From assembly GCA_038373865.1 (NCBI GenBank), contig JAXGGA010004428.1:24587-88586 (forward strand): 64,000 bases of DNA, given 5' to 3'. Positions 46,741-58,550 of the stretch are shown one piece after another. Each line of letters starts with the position of its first letter. The stretch's first letter is position 1. The position numbers and the translations under genes were made by a program. Below the pieces are notes generated by a model. The model saw only the letters and a list, made by a program, of their open reading frames with translations. It had not been told where the DNA came from and searched no databases. Source of the stretch: Uloborus plumipes (taxonomy: Eukaryota > Arthropoda > Arachnida > Araneae > Uloboridae).

Positions 46741-47566
46741 ATTGGCATAAAGACAGTTCATTTTGGGTGTGTGTTGTAATGAATAGGAATGTTTAACAAG
46801 AAGTTCTGTCAAGAACTAAACGAGCCTACTTTCCCGTACATCGACATCGGCATTCTAGCATTTGATCAATATTCTCTTGAATATCTGAAACTGAAAATTA
46901 TGTCAAGCATACCTTTATAGCACTTAAAGCTGATTTCTAAAAGCAAAATATACCCCGCTCATCAGATGAAATGGACACGTAAAAAGTAAATAAACGAGTA
47001 AATAAAGTTTAGTCGCACCTTTAAAAAAATGTAACTGTTATAGTTCTTCCGTAGAAAAATTCCACAATCGTTTTCAAAAGAAAAAAAAAATAAAATAAAA
47101 GTACAAAGAACATCAAAACACATTTTATCAAAGAAAGAAAACAAACCTCGTTCGTTAATAAAATGTCTCGAATTTTATTTTTAATCCGTTGCCAGTTGTT
47201 AAATATAAATAAAGAATAAAATGCTCTCGTAAATGAAAAATTTTTGTCAAAAAAAAATCGTCTGCCAAAAAAAAAAAAAACATAAATAAAAATAATAATA
47301 ATAAATAAAACAAAAAAAATGAATAAATAAACAAAAAATCGTCTGCCAAGTCAGTCAGTTTTTTCTGAGTCTGCATTTACGCCATGATTGCGGAGTCGGA
47401 GTCGGAATCAGAGTCCTCACAGAAGATTGTTCAGAAAAGTACTTTACATACATTTTTTATTAAAACAGTTTTCTTACAAATTTAGTTTGAAGGAAGGCCG
47501 CCTTTAAGTTCAGAATCAACATTCACTTTAAATTTCCCAGTAGGCGCTCATGTTAAAATTTTTTCT
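46741..47566. other. Non-coding AT-rich stretch
   Basis: Long A-rich low-complexity patches at 47083-47100 and 47250-47340 and a GGAGTCGGAGTCGGAATC motif near 47393. No gene recognised. Confidence 0.4.
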
Positions 47567-48150
47567 GAACGGTTCATCATTGAACGAAAAATGGTTCAAA
47601 TCGAAAAGTGAAATATGGGAATGAGTCTCTCCGAGATCTTTCGAACTAAAAAAGTTTATTCAATTCGGACGGTTCACTTAAATTTTATAAGTTGGAGAAA
47701 GGTTGCTTGAACGGTTCAATGTTGAACGAAAAAATGTTCAAATTTAAAATTTAAATACGGTAATAAAGTATCCTTACCGAGATGCTTCGAACAAAAAAAA
47801 AATTGTTTAAATCGGACTCTTCACTCAAAAGTTATTAGAGGTGACAGCTTGTTTTGAACAGTTGAATGTTGAATGAAAAATTGTTCAAATCGAAAATGTA
47901 GATACGGGAATAAAGTATCCTTGAAAATATCTTTCGAACAAAAAAAAGTTTGTTCAAATCGGACTGTTAACTAAAAAGTTAATATCGTAGGACAGGTTGT
48001 TTGAACGGCTCAAAGTTGAACCAAAAATTGTTCAAATCGAAAAATCAAATATGGGAATGAGCTGTACTCGCCGCGATCTTTCGAACAAAAAAAATCGTTC
48101 AAATCGGAATATTCATTCAAAAGTTATTAGGGGGGACAGACAGACAGACC
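47567..48150. repeat. Minisatellite, about 145-bp unit, four copies
   Basis: GTTCAAATCGAAAA-type landmarks recur near 47597, 47740, 47887 and 48030. Each unit also holds GAACGGTTCAATGTTGAACG, GATCTTTCGAACAAAAAA and CAAATCGGAC variants. Units are about 70-80% alike by eye. A (GACA)n patch follows at 48135-48163. Confidence 0.8.
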
Positions 48151-48248
48151 GACAGACCGACGCACAAATTTCAGATCTCAATACCCTACTTTCCAATTTT
48201 TAATTTTTCAATTTTCTTTCTTTTTTTTTTTCTTTTTGACTTTTTTTA

Positions 48249-48306
48249 AGACTTGGCGATATTTTTTAGGACTTGGCGATATTTTTTGGACTTGGCGATA
48301 TTTTTA
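48249..48306. repeat. Short tandem repeat with GGCGATAT core
   Basis: Three units of about 20 bp around GACTTGGCGATATTTTTT. The TTGGCGATAT core is the same as in the foldback family C arms. Confidence 0.75.
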
Positions 48307-49329
48307 GATGCATTAAGCCACTTTTTATACTTTTTTCGTCTTTCTTTTATTTTTAACGCGAAAGTAGGCTAAAAATGGATCTACCATTTAGAATAATCCT
48401 ATATAATAAATTAAAGGCATCTTGCAATGCTATGAATTAAAGACGATAAGCATTAAAACGGGCTTAAATGTACTGAAATCAATGCTTTCTTTGTGAAGAC
48501 CAAGTATAATGCAAATTAATTGGTCAAAACCAAGATTTGGATCTTTCACTCTTAGAGAGATTTTCAACCACTTCCCTCCCATCCCCAAAATGAACCAATA
48601 TTTGATTCCACTTTAAGTTCTTACTTGGAGTATTAATGCAGGCTTATGAAATCTTAAAACTTCTTTCAAACCTTTCATAAAGTCACATATTTTGTAAAAG
48701 GAAAAACATGTTGATCACGATGCTAAAATCTTCTGAAAAGCCGTAATAGGAAGTGAATTTCTAAAAGCGTATATTTATAATGCAGATAATAAATCTTGAT
48801 GTGAGAAGCATTTACACGAAGTTCTTATTCTAAGTTATTTACCTTAATCCTCATACCGGTCTTTGATTTACGTAAAGTTCTTTGCTCCTAATTCTATGTG
48901 GAGTACTTCATTCGTGGAAATTTCATCCTTGTGCACATATTACATACATCAAAAAGGACGGATAACATTAAATAGAGATCTCCGATAATGCCTTCTCGAC
49001 AGTGAGAAATTTCAACATGACATTGCAGATACTATTTTCAGTCCCTCGTTCATCCATGCTTAGTGTCTCTGCATGTAATGGAACTCCAAGCGTTCTCCCA
49101 AGCGAACTCCTGAAAAACAAATTTTTTTGTTTTTCAGTTACGTAGGAAAATATATGAGTATGAATATAAAAGTGGCATTCACATGAAAAGGTACCAAACG
49201 TCATAAAAATGTAGTAGGAAATGTAAAAAGATAGAATGGCATTCAGGTTGTGTATGTTTGGTCTCTTTCCTCTGAAAAAGCATCTGAAATAGAAGCGGTT
49301 CATTTTGGACGAGAAACGCAATTGCACCG
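48307..49329. other. Unassigned stretch with one possible terminal exon
   Basis: On the minus strand TTTGTTTTTCAG at about 49110-49121 looks like a 3' splice acceptor. It is followed by a 46-codon frame (SSLGRTLGVPLHAETLSMDE onward) ending in a stop at 48968. The acceptor lies in a local palindrome and no poly-A signal was found downstream, so chance is the better explanation. Nothing else recognised. Confidence 0.25.
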
Positions 49330-49481
49330 CAGGGACGTCATTTCAAGTTTTTCCTGGACAAACTGTCCAAACACAATGCAATTTCATCGGAAAACATCAA
49401 AAACCACGCCCACTTATATGTAAATACATTTTCTCAAAGCCGGGGGGAAGGCAATTTACCCCCCCCCAAATGACGGGCCTG
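49330..49481. mobile_element. hAT MITE (family P), copy 1
   Basis: 152 bp beginning CAGGGACGTCATTTCAAG and ending ATGACGGGCCTG. Flanks TTGCACCG (49322-49329) and TTACACCG (49482-49489) match 7 of 8. The second copy lies at 55467-55633. Both contain ATTTCATCGGAAAACATC and a G/C-run pair near the right end. Confidence 0.78.
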
Positions 49482-49489
49482 TTACACCG

Positions 49490-50475
49490 TAAATGACTAT
49501 ATCTCGTCATGGCCACAGAAATTCTGGGAACTCGGAATTTTTCTGACAGTTAATTAGTTTTATCTTTGCTCACAGGCCTATGGTGAATACCTTCAGTAAA
49601 GTCTTCATTTAGACTTTACTGAAGACATTATCGCTTGGTACGTTTTCATATGAACAACCCTAATATTAATACTCATGGAACCCAACTTCATGTTTCTCAA
49701 GGTACTGCGTAAGAAAAAACGCAAAATACGGAAACATTATCAGTATACGGAAAAACTTGGGCTCGTTGTTTGCTGTTTAAGCAATGATCATTATTAGAAA
49801 GAAGTGTAGTAAAGGTATAGACTAGAGGTACGTTGCGCTTTGTCGACTGGTTTATTTTTAACCGCGTCAAAATCAGAAAAATACCTCTTACTTCGCCGTC
49901 ATATCTGCTCTTCATTTTGCATTCTTAATCCATAAATGCCTAGCGTCTCTTTTTAGGGACGGTCCAAAAAAGGGTCTGAATTTCCCCAAAATGAACATTT
50001 CAACCAAATAATAGTGTTCTATTAGTACCTTGATATTATTTCAATTCGTTTTTAACAGATTGCAGCACATAATCATTGTAAAGTGTGTTCTGTAGCAGTT
50101 TTAATATGATCTTTATCTAAAATCACATCGTTCACAATCTCAAGAAAAAAAGCTAAGTTTTCAAAGTTATTCTTAGCGTCCCAGTTTATGTTAAGTGCTG
50201 CTTTTATTTCTTCTTCGAAAATGTCTTTTTAAGTATTATATCGTAGGCAGAAAAAAATTGAGTGAAAAAAGTATGTACCCTCTTGGATCTATCTTAACTT
50301 TAAAGAGACGATTTTTCTTTCATTAAAAAAAAAAAATATTTTGCGCATGATATTTTTTTAATTATTTTTCCTGCCCATTAAACACTGTTTGTAACCAGTA
50401 TACAAAATATCTTTGGAAAACAAAATGTCAGGCATTAATGGGTTCAGGATTTTTTAACGCTTTTTAATTGCATGA
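49490..50475. other. Non-coding AT-rich stretch
   Basis: About 1 kb; nothing recognised. Confidence 0.4.
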
Positions 50476-51335
50476 CTAGCTGCCAGGGCAGCTAGATTAG
50501 CTTCCTGCGGCATGTTGATGCATATTGTCCTCCCCGCCACCCAAATCTTACCTCATTCTGATATGATATTATTTGATATATTTCAATTTTCATAATATTT
50601 TAAGATATACTACGTACGTGGCCCACTAATGCCCAAGCAGCTAGCTGCGTGGCCCGGCGTTGCACGGGCGCTTCTCGCCTTTACAGTAGCAAAGAATGTT
50701 TCAAGAAACTACTCCCCGCCAAGGCGGCTCGCTAACAGGCGCTTCACGCCTTCACTTTTTTCCTGCATCAAAAAAATCATTCGAATTAATGAGATGCTTC
50801 GCGCCTTCAAAATAGGGAGGAAAGTTACAGCAAGTTCTGCTCGCTCAAGGGAATGAAGCAGACATAGATACTCAGTTTTTAATACAAGTTGATGGCTTTT
50901 CAACAAATGAATGTTTCAAAATATTACAAGTAGCTAGCGATAAAAATATTACGTACGTGACCCGCTAATGAGTTTCGTGTTTGATTTAGTTAAGACTTCA
51001 TTCAAAATTCTCATTATCATTGTTATTACTGCTTCATAGCAACCACGTTTTGGATTTCAACAATGGATTTCATATTGAATCATTTATTAGGCTTAATCGC
51101 TTGAAATTTGACTACTTATTAATTGATATCTTCGTTAATTAAAATCGTATAATTATATAGATTGAAACTAATGAAGCCTGAAAAATTACCTATCTATCGG
51201 TACCTGGTTCGACTTTCAGTTCATTGGCGTTCATGAGAAAGAAGCGTGACATAGAAAGATAGAAAGAAAGATAGAAAGAAAGATAGTTGGAAAGAAAGAT
51301 AGTTAGAAAGATACTCAGTTTTTAATATAAGTAGA
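50476..51335 (-). mobile_element. Helitron L, copy 2 (chimeric 3' end)
   Basis: Same termini as the copy at 15829-16629; flanked by A (50475) and T (51336). The internal family B terminus is complete here: CTAG at 50641-50644 followed by GGCCCGGCGTTGCACGGGC. The current 3' end, the inverted repeat with AGCTGCC/GGCAGCT, lies 165 bp beyond it. A degenerate GATAGAAAGA microsatellite is at about 51253-51312. Confidence 0.87.
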
Positions 51336-51566
51336 TAAATTTACTTGGTGGATTATAGAGTTTCTCTGGAAAATTAGGCAATGCTCTTGATAATGTTTAC
51401 CTCTTTTGGAAGTAATAAGGAAAGGTATTTTTGGTTCCAAATTGACTACTTTCATATAATATTCCAATTCAAATCTGCTCCAATAACACGTTCTGTTTTC
51501 ACTGAATTGGTAATCACAATTTTTTAATGGTACTCAACTTATCAAAGAAGCACCATCCTTTTCAAT
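51336..51566. other. Spacer sharing sequence with the foldback loop
   Basis: AAATCTGCTCCAATAACACG occurs here near 51472 and again in the loop of the foldback near 52479. This suggests the foldback grew from duplicated neighbouring sequence or that part of another copy lies here. Confidence 0.45.
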
Positions 51567-54050
51567 AAACCTCTGGGAAGTTGAGCTGACAAAATTTACC
51601 TCTTTTTGGGAGGTAATGGTAATAAAAAAATCTGGTATGGACCCCACACTACTTCCTTTTACGTGTAAATTTCTTAGTAGTTGCCTTAAGTGTTAAAAAA
51701 AGTGCTTGGAGTGAGCAAAGTAACAATTCAAATATTTACACCCCTAATCAGCCACGAAACAATGCAAAAAAATGTTTTGCAATGGTTAATTTTCTAAATA
51801 TTGCCGATTTTAACATCATTCAGTGAATTTTTCGCAAAATATCGCCAATAGCGCCAAGTTGAACCCAAATTCAAAAAATATTTTTTTCGCCAACTTTGTC
51901 GCCAACTCGGCGATATGTCGCGAATTTGGCATCAAACACTTGGCGACTAAAAGCTTGGCGACATATCGAGATGTGGTCGCGCCAATTCATAAAACTTGAG
52001 TCTGCATTGAAATTAACACTGATTTACCCCAAAAGGGGTAAAACACCCCCTTGGGAACATTCGAATGCAACCACAAGGGAAGGTGCACAACTAGACCATC
52101 CTCAGAGCCTACATAGCAAACTAGAAGCTTCTACGGCATATTTTTTTTGAGTTATGCGACACACATACGCACATACAAAGCACATACATACGTATATATA
52201 TACAGACGTCACGAGAAAACTCGTCATAATTAACTCGGGGGTGTTTGAAAAGAATTTTTCGGCTGTTTATATGTTGGTAGGTACAGATGCACGTGCTGAG
52301 AGGTCGAAAAAACTACTGAACATTCATTTAGGGGTGAACAAAATTAAAATTTAGACCCAAACTTGAGTGGATTTTTTTTTCGCGATCACAATACTTCCTT
52401 TACTACGTGAAAGGAAGTAAAAAGGGTATTTGGCGCTGAATTGAGTTAAGTTACTTTCATATATAGTATTCCATATCAAATCTGCTCCAATAACACGTTC
52501 AGTTTTACTTCCTTTTACGTAGTAAAGGGAATATTGTAATCGCGAAAAAATTTTCACTCAAATTTTGGTAGAAATTTCTAGTTTTCTTACCCCCGAATGA
52601 ATGCTGAGTAGTTCTTTTGAACCCCCAGTGCGTGCATATGCACCTATTAACATATAGAGATTCAAAACATCCATTTTAACCGTTCCCGAGATATTTATCA
52701 CGAGTTTTTTCGTGACGTCTGTATATACGTATGTAAGGGCGTAGGTATGTCGCATAGCTCAAAAACGGTATGCTATAGAACAGTGGTTCCCAACCTGGGG
52801 GCGATTGTCCCCAAAGGGACTATTTGGCTGCTCCAAGGGGTGGTAAGTTCTTAACGAGCGATAGGGGGTGAAGGATATTTAAAAGATAAAAGAGTAATAA
52901 TAAAAGATTATTAAAAACTGAAATTCTAAATATTTAAAACAACCGGTTATTCAGAGTTCAGACAATTGATCACAAGTTAAGATAGAAACAAATTAAAGGT
53001 CAAAAGCTTTTTCCTTTCACCTCGGATGAACCTTAGGAAGTATTTTGTCACTCATTGCCAATTTTATGAATTTTCAGATGTTAAATTTATTTTCCTTCAA
53101 ATTTTTAGTTTCAATGATTTTAATTCCCCCAGATTCTTGTGTAGAAATAAAACTAACTTCTTGAAAAATTGTACTTATGTTTTTTGAAAAGTACGTCCAT
53201 GAATTTAGTTAAATGTTACTCTTCAAATGCTTATAAGTTCGCTTTGTGAAAGAAAAAAATTCAGGTTCTTTATTCATTTATTAATATTTTTAGTTTAAAA
53301 GTGATTGGTAATAATTGTTTTATTGCATATATTTGACTTCAAATTAAAGCTAGGAACTCATATTGTTAATAATATCGATGTTCACTTGCATCAACTTATG
53401 TTTTTTGGGGGGAAAGGGGGGGCGATGGGTGTCAGTCAGCGTCTTGAAATGGGCTCAAAAAGGTTTGGAAACAGTGCCATAGAAGGTTCTAGTTTGGGCT
53501 GTAATCTCTGAGGGCGGGGTTTAGTTGTGCACTTTCTCCCGTGTCTCCACTCGAATGTTCCCAAAGGGATCCTTTGGGGGTAAATCCGTTAATTTCAATC
53601 AAGATTTAGGAGATGTTATGATTTGGCGACCATTTGGCGATACATCATCCACCCTCTATGTCGCCAAGTGGCGATATGTCGCCAAGTGGCGATATGTCGC
53701 CAAGTGAGCCAAAAGTTTGGCGAAAAATATTTTTCCCAATCAGGGTTCAATTTGGCGCTATTGGCGATGTTTTGCGAATAATCCACTGAATGATGTTCAA
53801 ATCGGCGATACTTAAAGATAAATCATTATGAAACAGTTTTTTTCATTGATTGGCGACAAAGGGGGTGTAAATGTCTGAATTCGTATCTTGTTCATCCGAA
53901 ATCACTATCTTAACACTTAAGGCATCGATTATGAAATTTAAAAGTAAAAGGAAGTAGTATTGGGCTCTACACCAGATTTTTTTAATGAAGTCCTCAAGGA
54001 AAGGCAAAAATTGTTATGGTCATAGCTCAACTTACCGGAGGACTGAGAGG
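51567..54050. repeat. Long foldback element (family C), hAT-interrupted
   Basis: The left arm 51567-52440 pairs in inverse with the right arm 52500-54050 once a 696-bp hAT MITE is removed. Matches include AAAAAAATCTGG (51627) with CCAGATTTTTTT (53981), TGGGAACATTCGA (52051) with TCGAATGTTCCCA (53552), and TATACAGACGTCACGA (52199) with TCGTGACGTCTGTATA (52710). Arms are about 850 bp and the loop about 60 bp. The inner arms hold ACTTCCTTTTACGTAGTAAA-type palindromes and the outer arms GGCGATATGTCGCC clusters. No transposase is visible. Confidence 0.85.
52781..53476. mobile_element. hAT MITE family F, copy 3
   Basis: 696 bp, complete. Ends are CAGTGGTTCCCAACCTG and, inverted at the right, CACTGTTTCCAAACCT. 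Flanks CTATAGAA (52773-52780) and CCATAGAA (53477-53484) match 7 of 8. It is inserted in the right arm of the foldback; the left arm (TTCTACGGCATA at about 52130) preserves the uninserted site. Confidence 0.88.
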
Positions 54051-54607
54051 AATTGTTAAAGATGTTTATTTTAGTCAGCGAATTATTTTATTTTAATGTA
54101 CTTTCAACTTTGTATTAATCTTTTGGCGTATTATTTCAATTTTACTAGATTGATTTATTTATTGAGCGGAACATTTTTAAATTATAAAAGATTACACTCG
54201 GCACACCCCGACGCGACGTCCTGTTTTAGATTACTTTTAGACCACACATTAACCAAATAAAAACTTCCATGACCTTAAAATTGCTTGAAAGACCCATTTA
54301 AAAAAATGAAAGTGCATAAACATTTTAACACGAGAAACAATTTTGAAACCACTTTCCTTACTTGTTTTGGGCCTTTTTTTAAAAACATGAGCGAAAATAC
54401 TAGCTGACCCATGAAAAGCTTTCGCATTTGAAGAAAAAAATGCAAAATGCATTTTTTAAAGTAATTTTTTGAGTATTTTTTTCACTGATAGTGTTGAAAT
54501 AATGCCTTCTTTTTTTTTTTTTTTTTTTTTTTTTCACGTTTGATAAAGTATTACTAAAATTATGGCGTACTCACAAAAAAAAAAAAAAAAACCATAATGA
54601 GAAATTA
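54051..54607. other. Non-coding stretch with homopolymers
   Basis: T-run at about 54510-54534 and A-run at about 54577-54591. No gene recognised. Confidence 0.4.
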
Positions 54608-55280
54608 TCTATGTATATAAAGATGACGGGCTCTGTTTATTTGTATGTATGTTTGTAACCGATGTTTAGAAGCCACAGCCCCTACAGACCTAAAACTTGG
54701 CACAAAATTTGAAAGTATCCCCGTGAAATGCACTTCGAAGGCCAAATTCTAAATTTCGAATTAGTTATTTTTAAATTAATTAATTAGTCTCATTTTTGGT
54801 ATATCCGGCATAATTGAGGGGGAAAAACCTACCCCCACCACCAAATATTATACATCGTTGGAAAGGATTTTTTTTTCTGAAAAGAAAAGTTTTAGCACGT
54901 TTCTCTCCGTTAATTAGACCAGGAGACATTAATTAATCAAATTTAGTCAATTTTCAAGGCTCAAATCTTTTTGCAAAAGTGAAACACTAAGTCCATTTTC
55001 AGACAAACTGCTCTTTTGTCCCTGAAGTTACATAGTAGTTTAAATTCGCATATAGAGCTAAGTCCTGAAAATTGACTTCATTTGAGCAGATATCTCCTGT
55101 TACTTACTTAACCTAATGTCTTTTGATTTGTTTGGCGAATTGTGTGCCTTAAACTTTAAACAGGACTTTTAGTGGAATTTAAGAGGTTGTGGAGCACATT
55201 TGAATTAAAGAATATAATATTTTTTCTTCAGAGGGGGCTATACATTTATTGCACGGGCATAGCCGTGCGGGGACTGCTAG
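54608..55280 (+). mobile_element. Non-autonomous Helitron, family O
   Basis: Starts TCTATGTATATAAAGATGAC after A (54607). Ends with the palindrome GCACGGGCATAGCCGTGC, a short GC spacer and CTAG (55277-55280), followed by T. About 673 bp with no coding capacity. Its ends differ from families A, B, H and L. Confidence 0.83.
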
Positions 55281-55339
55281 TATATGATAACGGAAAGTTG
55301 TATTAGATTTCTGCTGAGAAAAAATACATTAAAATATTT

Positions 55340-55420
55340 TTTTTGGCCGGATTCGAACTCATGTCGTTCTCATCATAAGCACAAAACTCTATCCAATCGC
55401 GCCAATGCGTCTTAATTTTC
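55340..55420 (-). other. tRNA-like sequence, probably a relic
   Basis: On the minus strand TTGGCGCGATTGGATAGAG resembles a D-arm and A box, and GAGTTCGAATCCGGCC a T-arm and B box, spaced about as in a tRNA. The T-stem does not pair, so a functional tRNA is unlikely. It may be a SINE head or a dead tRNA copy. Confidence 0.4.
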
Positions 55421-55466
55421 TTATGCTGTTCATTAAAGCAATGCGAAATAAAAAACAGGAAAAAAA

Positions 55467-55633
55467 CAGGGACGTCATTTCAAGTTTTTCCAGGGGGTGG
55501 GGGGGCAAAGAGTCCAAACACAATACAATTTCATCGGAAAACATCAAAAGCCACGCCCACTTATAGGTAAATACATTAAATTTCTCAAAGTCAGGGGGGG
55601 GAGGGCAATTGGCCCCCCTAAATTACGGGCCTG
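55467..55633. mobile_element. hAT MITE (family P), copy 2
   Basis: 167 bp; begins CAGGGACGTCATTTCAAG and ends ATTACGGGCCTG. Flanks GAAAAAAA and GGAGAAAA match 6 of 8. Colinear with the copy at 49330-49481. Confidence 0.75.
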
Positions 55634-55641
55634 GGAGAAAA

Positions 55642-56998
55642 AGCTCTTTTTTGACGAAAAAAGAAATAAAACGATAGTGATCTATTTTTAGTCGTCAGCA
55701 GGCAGGATAATCATTAAAATAAGGAGTAAATAAAGGAATTATGCAAAGGAACGAGGAAGATCTTGAGTAGTAAGAGAAAAAAAGTCTAGAGAAATAATAT
55801 ATGAGGTTTGTTGTTAGGATTTTAAAGTGCTGACATCCTTTGGCGGGGACGTTGTTCATCCTTTTCCCATCACCATTGTTAAATATTGACACAGCGTGTC
55901 ATACTATATTTCCCAAATAATACTTGAAAGGTCACGATCTCCTCAAGAACTTCAAGAGTCGAATTAAAAATTTATTTTGCATCTTTGAGATTCCTGCTCT
56001 TTGAGTTGAAAAATATGTGATGCGCTTATAAAATCCCTATCATGACTTATTCATGCATTAGACGTTGGTTTCGTTTTGGCTTTTACTGCAAGTAAATAAA
56101 GAAAGTTAAACATTCTCAACAAACTTATGAAAATGTAATTTTTTCTATTGCTACCAATGATGTAAAATATTGATTATACTGTTGTATATTGTTGTTTTAC
56201 ACTGTAAAATATAAATTACGTTAACATTAATTTTCAAGAGTTTCACAGCATTTTTCAAGTATAATTTGTGTTGCCGACACAATCGTACTTTAAACCTTGA
56301 AAATAAATTAATGAAAAAAAAAGAATAAATAAATAAATAAATTAAAAGTTAAATAAGTTAAAGGTGAAATAAATAAATAAATAAGTAATAAATCAATGAA
56401 TAAGTGAAAAGGATTACAAATTAACGATCTTCAGCCAAGATAAACATACTAATAATGGGCAATACACGTACATGTACAATGGGCAATACACGTAAACTAG
56501 GTTGCAGGACGCTAGTGGAAACAAATAAAACTGGGTAGCGTCAACGCTTAAAACAAATATCTAACTATATTATGAAAATCAAATGATGGTGCTACACTAA
56601 AAAAAGTCCGAAATGTTGCTGGAGAAAAACGGTCAGCTGATGTGTGCATAATTTCTTCTAGTAACATGTGTGAAAAAATTAGAAAGGTATCCTGCAAAAT
56701 GTTTAGTAACCTTTCTGACGAATTAAAAAAACCTTCCAAATAAGCGGCAGTCACGTTACGACAATAAATCGAAACTTTTCCAAAAATCTTAGGTTTATGG
56801 TAACAGTTCGGCAGGGTTATGGTAATAGGAAGGCTACCGTAAAGGTGCGCATGAGGTGAATCGGTACACTTTTCAGTTTTGATTGTAAAAAAAGTAGTTA
56901 ATTATTTTTTTTTAATTTGGTTTTTTGGGTAAAAACTTTGGTCTTACTTTGCTTTTGATATTATACGCAAAGACAAAACATTTTGAACAGTTATTATT
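55642..56998. other. Non-coding AT-rich stretch
   Basis: Includes an AAATA-type low-complexity patch at about 56315-56400 and a 20-bp tandem duplication (ATGGGCAATACACGTA) at 56454-56494. No gene recognised. Confidence 0.4.
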
Positions 56999-57490
56999 TA
57001 TATATTTAAGAATTTAGAGGTGTTCCGAATCATCCTGCTGATAGGAGTCAATCGGAACACATGTTAAAGTTTTTATTTTTTTCAATTTAACCTGTAATAG
57101 GTCACACAAACAGGAGTAATATTGATGGGGGAGAATATGAATACATAGTTACTGTTACATAAAAGTTTATTTTCTATATCAGTAAACATTTATGATTTGT
57201 CATAATTCAAAATAATTTTTAGCTTATGAAAAATTAAATTTAATTCTTAGAAATTCTTTTGAATTGAAATACAAAGATTTAATACAAATTGAAGTCACTC
57301 ATGTCGTCCACAAATATGTACTTGGCCTTAAAACTAGCAGTTGCGGCTTGACTTAAGTTTTTTCATAACATTTCCTGGGATGAACGCTGCCTTTTCTTTA
57401 GTTTCTTGAAATCTCTGGGTTTCGGGGATCGTTCTGTGAGATTTTTATATTCCAAGTAAAGACAAAACATTTCTAACAGTTATTATGAAT
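56999..57490. repeat. Direct duplication (family M), left copy
   Basis: About 470 bp that recur at 58730-59165. Shared landmarks are GTGTTCCGAAT with the inverse ATCGGAACAC 30 bp later, CCTGTAATAGGTC, GTCGTCCACAAATATGTACT and GGGTTTCGGGGATCGT. The right copy has the better hairpin. On the minus strand both copies hold related reading-frame scraps (KPNGFKKLKKRQR-like). Confidence 0.75.
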
Positions 57491-57519
57491 CTACTAGCTG
57501 CGTGGCCCGGCGTTGCACG

Positions 57520-57800
57520 GGCTTTAATGTAGTGAAGACAGTTTAAACTAACTACTCGCCGCCAAGGCGGCTCGCCTTTAAAGTAGTGAGGAAAGTTTAA
57601 ACAACCTACTCGCCGCCAAGGCGGCTCGCCTTTAAAGATGTGATGAAAGTTTCAACAAACTACTCGCCACCAAGGCGGCTCGCCTTTAAAGTGGTGAGGA
57701 AAGTTTAAACAGACTACTCGCCGCCAAGGCGGCTCGCCTTTACAGCAGCGAGGAAAGTTTCAACAAACTACTCCCCGCTAAAGCGGCTCGCTAAAAGGCT
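57520..57800. repeat. 54-bp hairpin minisatellite in Helitron B
   Basis: GCCAAGGCGG landmarks at 57561, 57615, 57669, 57723 and 57778: five units at a 54-55 bp step. Each has the palindrome CCGCCAAGGCGG and a following GCTCGCC. Confidence 0.88.
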
Positions 57801-58099
57801 TCCCTGCATCAAAAAGTCAATCGAATTATTTGCACATGCTTCCTCAGAAATAAAGACGATGTCAAGTAGCGCATACTCAGCACTCTCCCTAAATATCAAA
57901 TAAAATTTCTTACCAAAAACAATTATATCCTTCCTTCCTGTAAAATTAATTGCACAATTCTAAACAAAAAAGTTGTTTTAATATTTGGATCGCAGCCAAA
58001 AAAGTCTCTGCTAAAACAGTATTTGTAATTTTATTTAAAAACACATTTTCAAAATGGTACCAGAGAAAAAATATCAGTCATTAATTGGAATAAAAACAA

Positions 58100-58550
58100 T
58101 TGTTAGAACTTTGTTGTAACACGTATTCAAAATGACAACGGAAAAAAATAACTCTTTAATTTTAAAAGAGTTAATAATTTAAAAAACGTTTCATTTAAAC
58201 TGGCAACGGAAAGAAATGAATATCTTAGAATTTTAAATAGTTCAATAATTTAATTTTCGACTTAATTCAAAATGGCAGCGATAAGAAATAAATGCCTTGG
58301 AATTTTAAATAGTTCAATAATTTAATTAACGTTTTAATTCAAAATGACAACGGAAAGAAATAAATGTCTTGGAATTTTAAATAGTTCAAAAATTTAATTA
58401 TCGTCTTAACTCAAAATGGCAACGGCAAGAAATAAGAGTCTTGAAAATTTTAATAGTTCAAGAAATTTTTTTAAAGTTTTAATTCAAAATGGCAACGAAA
58501 AGGAATAAATGTCTTGGAATTTTAAAAAGTGCGAAAATTTAATTAACGTT
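58100..58550. repeat. 72-bp minisatellite in Helitron B
   Basis: AATTCAAAATGGCAACG-type landmarks near 58124, 58193, 58264, 58336, 58408 and 58481 give six units with a step of 70-73 bp. Each unit also has TTGGAATTTTAAATAGTTCA variants. Confidence 0.85.

Noticed and set aside
48968..49327. 119-codon minus-strand frame as a real gene
   Set aside because: Its upstream half is AT-biased with no family signal. Only the last 46 codons follow a possible splice acceptor, and that acceptor lies in a local palindrome.
55340..55420. A functional tRNA gene on the minus strand
   Set aside because: A-box and B-box-like sequences are present, but the T-stem does not pair, so it was kept only as a tRNA-like relic.
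57520..57800. CRISPR-like array with palindromic repeats
   Set aside because: The whole 54-bp unit repeats with no variable spacer and lies inside a Helitron, so it is a minisatellite.
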